A stretch of DNA of 64,000 bases from NCBI RefSeq assembly GCF_932526225.1, contig NC_064039.1, positions 8,321,001 to 8,385,000 of the forward strand. The letters are read 5' to 3'. Position 1 is the first letter of the stretch; every line of letters starts with the position of its first letter. The DNA is from Nematostella vectensis. Lineage: Eukaryota; Cnidaria; Anthozoa; Actiniaria; Edwardsiidae. The notes under the pieces were generated by a model. It was given only the letters and a program-made list of their open reading frames with translations. It had not been told where the DNA came from and searched no databases. A program made the position numbers and the translations under genes. Shown piece by piece: positions 63,401 to 64,000 of this stretch.

Positions 63401-63650
63401 CCCCACCGCCATAGCACAGCAGCCGTTCGCATTTGACCACGTGGGAGTGGTCACAGTCCTCGTGCGGCTGCCCAGTACGTCGGCTGGCCTGGCTCCTATT
63501 GGCCAATCAGGCATCTGTTGCGCCAGCGCACTCGTGACAACCCAAGGTCACGCAAGTAACCCACAGAATGGCGTTCTGGCGTCACGCCGGAAGTGTGGCC
63601 GCAGAGCGGTACCCGACACACGGCGATCGCGGTTCGGCCCTTGCATTTAG
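45427..63650 (+). CDS. ATRN: Attractin (single-pass CUB-kelch-PSI receptor), lectin domain missing
   Basis: Twenty-nine exons, total 3459 bp, 1152 aa, every phase matching: 45427-45593, 47651-47737, 48053-48166, 49029-49166, 49264-49448, 49673-49735, 51603-51708, 51836-51932, 52074-52299, 52706-52898, 53209-53366, 53513-53597, 53720-53784, 54007-54156, 55251-55369, 55911-55962, 56547-56720, 57066-57269, 57915-57986, 58111-58176, 58427-58520, 59348-59403, 59678-59757, 60157-60229, 60617-60765, 60910-60968, 61552-61630, 61844-61936, 63396-63650. Order: signal peptide, EGF, CUB (about 60-168, FATECSWDHLYVYDG), EGF (to 230), kelch propeller (250-561, GHSSVYDH, VYGGNTHN), PSI repeats (562-650, 669-794), laminin EGF repeats (795-890), transmembrane helix (about 1000-1022) and a cytoplasmic tail. 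The tail keeps MASRP, GQSG and a C-terminal GPCI, as in vertebrate attractin (membrane protein of melanocortin and myelin pathways). The C-type lectin domain expected between the PSI blocks is absent. A 52-bp exon (55911-55962) sits in its place. Start ATG at 45427 has a good context (GTCACCATG). Confidence 0.95.
46384..46674. mobile_element. MITE copy C1 (family TATACACCTATTTCAA)
   Basis: Starts TATACACCTATTTCAAATGA and ends with the inverted form (ATACACCTATTTCAAGGAGG on the minus strand). A partial direct relative lies at 60347-60500. In attractin intron 1. Confidence 0.75.
47017..47473. repeat. 457-bp near-perfect palindrome
   Basis: Two arms of about 210 bp are reverse complements with few mismatches. 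They run from AGGAATTGCAACAG on the left to CTGTTGCAATTCCT on the right, with centre near 47245. The arms include matched A/T and C/G homopolymers. The inner part (47170-47322), bounded by CCTAAGGCTAGGTTCAAACG and its inverse, looks like a separate MITE whose relative is at 63772-63876. It lies in attractin intron 1. Confidence 0.9.
48460..48932. mobile_element. MITE with ~45-bp terminal inverted repeats
   Basis: The left end begins TGGCACCCGTTTCTCGAAAC and continues to TCTCGGGCCCGAAA. The right end is the inverted counterpart (TGGGGCTCATTTCTCAAAAC). 473 bp, in attractin intron 3. An open frame starting at 48082 crosses it and is not a gene. Confidence 0.85.
49784..51410. repeat. 1.6-kb, 19-bp minisatellite (about 85 units)
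   Basis: The consensus unit is ACCACACAGTTATAATACC with variants (TACACACAG, TTAAAATACC, ATATGTACACAC). It fills most of attractin intron 6 and starts about 50 bp after the exon 6 donor. Each unit has CACAG, so many weak acceptor-like sites precede exon 7. Confidence 0.95.
52468..52684. repeat. 117-bp tandem duplication
   Basis: Two copies starting AATTAATGCCAAGCACAACT and ending near AAAATGTTCATTCC. The second ends 21 bp before attractin exon 10 at 52706. The splice site is not inside the unit. Confidence 0.9.
54291..54597. mobile_element. MITE copy D1 (family GACATG.CGGAAAAACAT)
   Basis: Ends CTGACGGAAAAACC and, inverted, TGACATGACGGAAAAACATC. It shares its body with 55983-56355 in direct orientation (TTGTATT.CGGA.TGATTTT). 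In attractin intron 14. Confidence 0.75.
55678..55782. mobile_element. 105-bp MITE, ends TATACCATTTCCA
   Basis: Left TATACCATTTCCAATTCGGC and inverted right TATACCATTTCCATTAAGGT form a terminal repeat of about 27 bp around a GC-richer centre. In attractin intron 15. Confidence 0.75.
55983..56355. mobile_element. MITE copy D2 (family GACATG.CGGAAAAACAT)
   Basis: Left GACATGGCGGAAAAACATGG, right (inverted) GACATGATGGAAAAACATGA. Longer than copy D1 by an insert near 56130-56200. In attractin intron 16. Confidence 0.8.
57226..57830 (+). repeat. Eight-copy array of attractin exon 18 donor junction
   Basis: Each unit carries the exon-18 end (GGTGGCAGGCAGATGTGGTA and following) and the donor TGTCCAG|GTAGGG. 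The junction points are 57269 (true), 57351, 57433, 57515, 57592, 57669, 57746 and 57823. Spacing is exactly 82 bp three times, then 77 bp four times. The eighth copy has lost its donor (CCAGAAAT). Skipping the first site runs into an in-frame stop at 57353-57355. Confidence 0.95.
59035..59300. repeat. 30-36 bp minisatellite in attractin intron 21
   Basis: About eight units of GCAGGAAACTGGGCCAGGTT plus CTCAGAAATGT. An isolated early unit lies near 58580. No exon edge is included. Confidence 0.85.
60347..60500. mobile_element. MITE copy C2, partial (family TATACACCTATTTCAA)
   Basis: TATACACCTATTTCAAATAA and the following ~150 bp (AATCCTGGTCT, CCGTGTCAATGTT) parallel the segment 46384-46550. 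The right end is unclear. In attractin intron 24. Confidence 0.6.
61190..61553 (+). repeat. ~20-bp array running into attractin exon 27 acceptor
   Basis: About seventeen units of GGTTCCGTGTATATAAGTGA type. The last unit reads GGTTCCGTGTATACTTTAG|G and supplies the acceptor at 61551. Earlier units carry TATATAAG|TG, a weaker resemblance to the same site. Confidence 0.75.
61925..63312 (+). repeat. ~37-copy, 37-bp array of attractin exon 28 donor junction
   Basis: The unit is TACTGCCGACAG|GTCAGTGT plus TACCCTTACAAATACAC. The first unit holds the real exon 28 end (CCGTACTGCCGACAG, junction 61936). The rest lie in intron 28, most keeping CAG|GTCAGT or CAG|GTCCGT, with a few lost sites (GACCGATCCGT). 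A few units are 35-36 bp. All three plus frames are open over long stretches, which is a repeat artefact. Confidence 0.97.
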
Positions 63651-64000
63651 CTGAGATCGAACTGAATGCAAATAACGATAACAATAGTTTTGTTTATAAT
63701 GTAATATACACGCTTGCTTTGAAAGAAAATGCTGGAAGAAGTCATTATTCGACTTGCCGACAATATTACAGCCTTAGGCCAAGGCCCAGGTTAATTTATG
63801 TGAATAAGGCTAAATCCATGCAAATGAACCAATAATACGGCTAACTGATAATGCGGCGTTTGAACCTAGCCTAAGGGGCTAGATTGAGTCAGGGAAGTGT
63901 AAGGATTGAGTTGAATGAATTGCTGTCCATATAGGGGAAACCTGGGGTAACAAGCAGGCGCGCGCACCCCAGACCCCCGTCATTCATCGGCAAATCTTGC
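63651..64000. other. Attractin 3' UTR and right edge, with MITE relative at 63772-63876
   Basis: After the attractin stop no AATAAA is obvious. At 63772-63876 the ends CCTTAGGCCAAGGCCCAGGT and (inverted) CCTTAGGCTAGGTTCAAACG mark a short element related to the core of the palindrome at 47170-47322. Nothing else was recognised. Confidence 0.55.

Overview
The window is eukaryotic: AT-rich, intron-dense, with GT-AG introns whose reading phases join cleanly, CUB, kelch, PSI and TBC domain proteins, and many short non-autonomous DNA elements. Gene content and intron style suggest an early-branching metazoan, most likely an anthozoan cnidarian of the Nematostella type. This is an inference from style and not a species identification. 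I saw no bacterial operon, CRISPR array, rRNA or tRNA.

Six protein genes were assembled exon by exon using splice sites, phase and remembered family sequences. (1) SFI1-like centrin-binding repeat protein, minus strand, 12875 to at least 2051, 18 exons, 3' end not found. (2) TBC1D12/14-type Rab GAP, plus strand, 13231-18583, 12 exons, 786 aa, head-to-head with SFI1 across 355 bp. (3) PIGT, GPI transamidase subunit, minus strand, 27390-20302, 13 exons, 611 aa, tail-to-tail with TBC1D14. (4) A MIEAP (SPATA18) C-terminal-domain protein, minus strand, 32937-28461, 6 exons, 721 aa. (5) HSPA12-type Hsp70 relative, plus strand, 34200-43543, 4 exons, 850 aa, divergent from gene 4. (6) Attractin, plus strand, 45427-63650, 29 exons, 1152 aa, apparently lacking the C-type lectin domain. 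The genes are housekeeping or signalling loci with no evident shared pathway.

The most unusual signal is structural. In five of the six genes, tandem repeat arrays contain copies of a real exon/intron junction: the last bases of an exon plus its 5' splice site, or the 3' splice site plus the first bases of an exon. Clear cases are TBC1D14 exon 6 donor (3 copies), exon 8 acceptor (about 4) and exon 11 acceptor (2), PIGT exon 11 donor (2), HSPA12 exon 1 donor (about 4) and exon 4 acceptor (7), and attractin exon 18 donor (8) and exon 28 donor (about 37). MIEAP exon 2 donor and attractin exon 27 acceptor are weaker cases. The intron is thus filled with decoy splice sites, and only the exon-proximal copy keeps the protein in frame.

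The introns also hold at least a dozen MITE-like elements with terminal inverted repeats, a 457-bp near-perfect palindrome, and large minisatellites of 19, 20, 27, about 28 and about 95 bp units.
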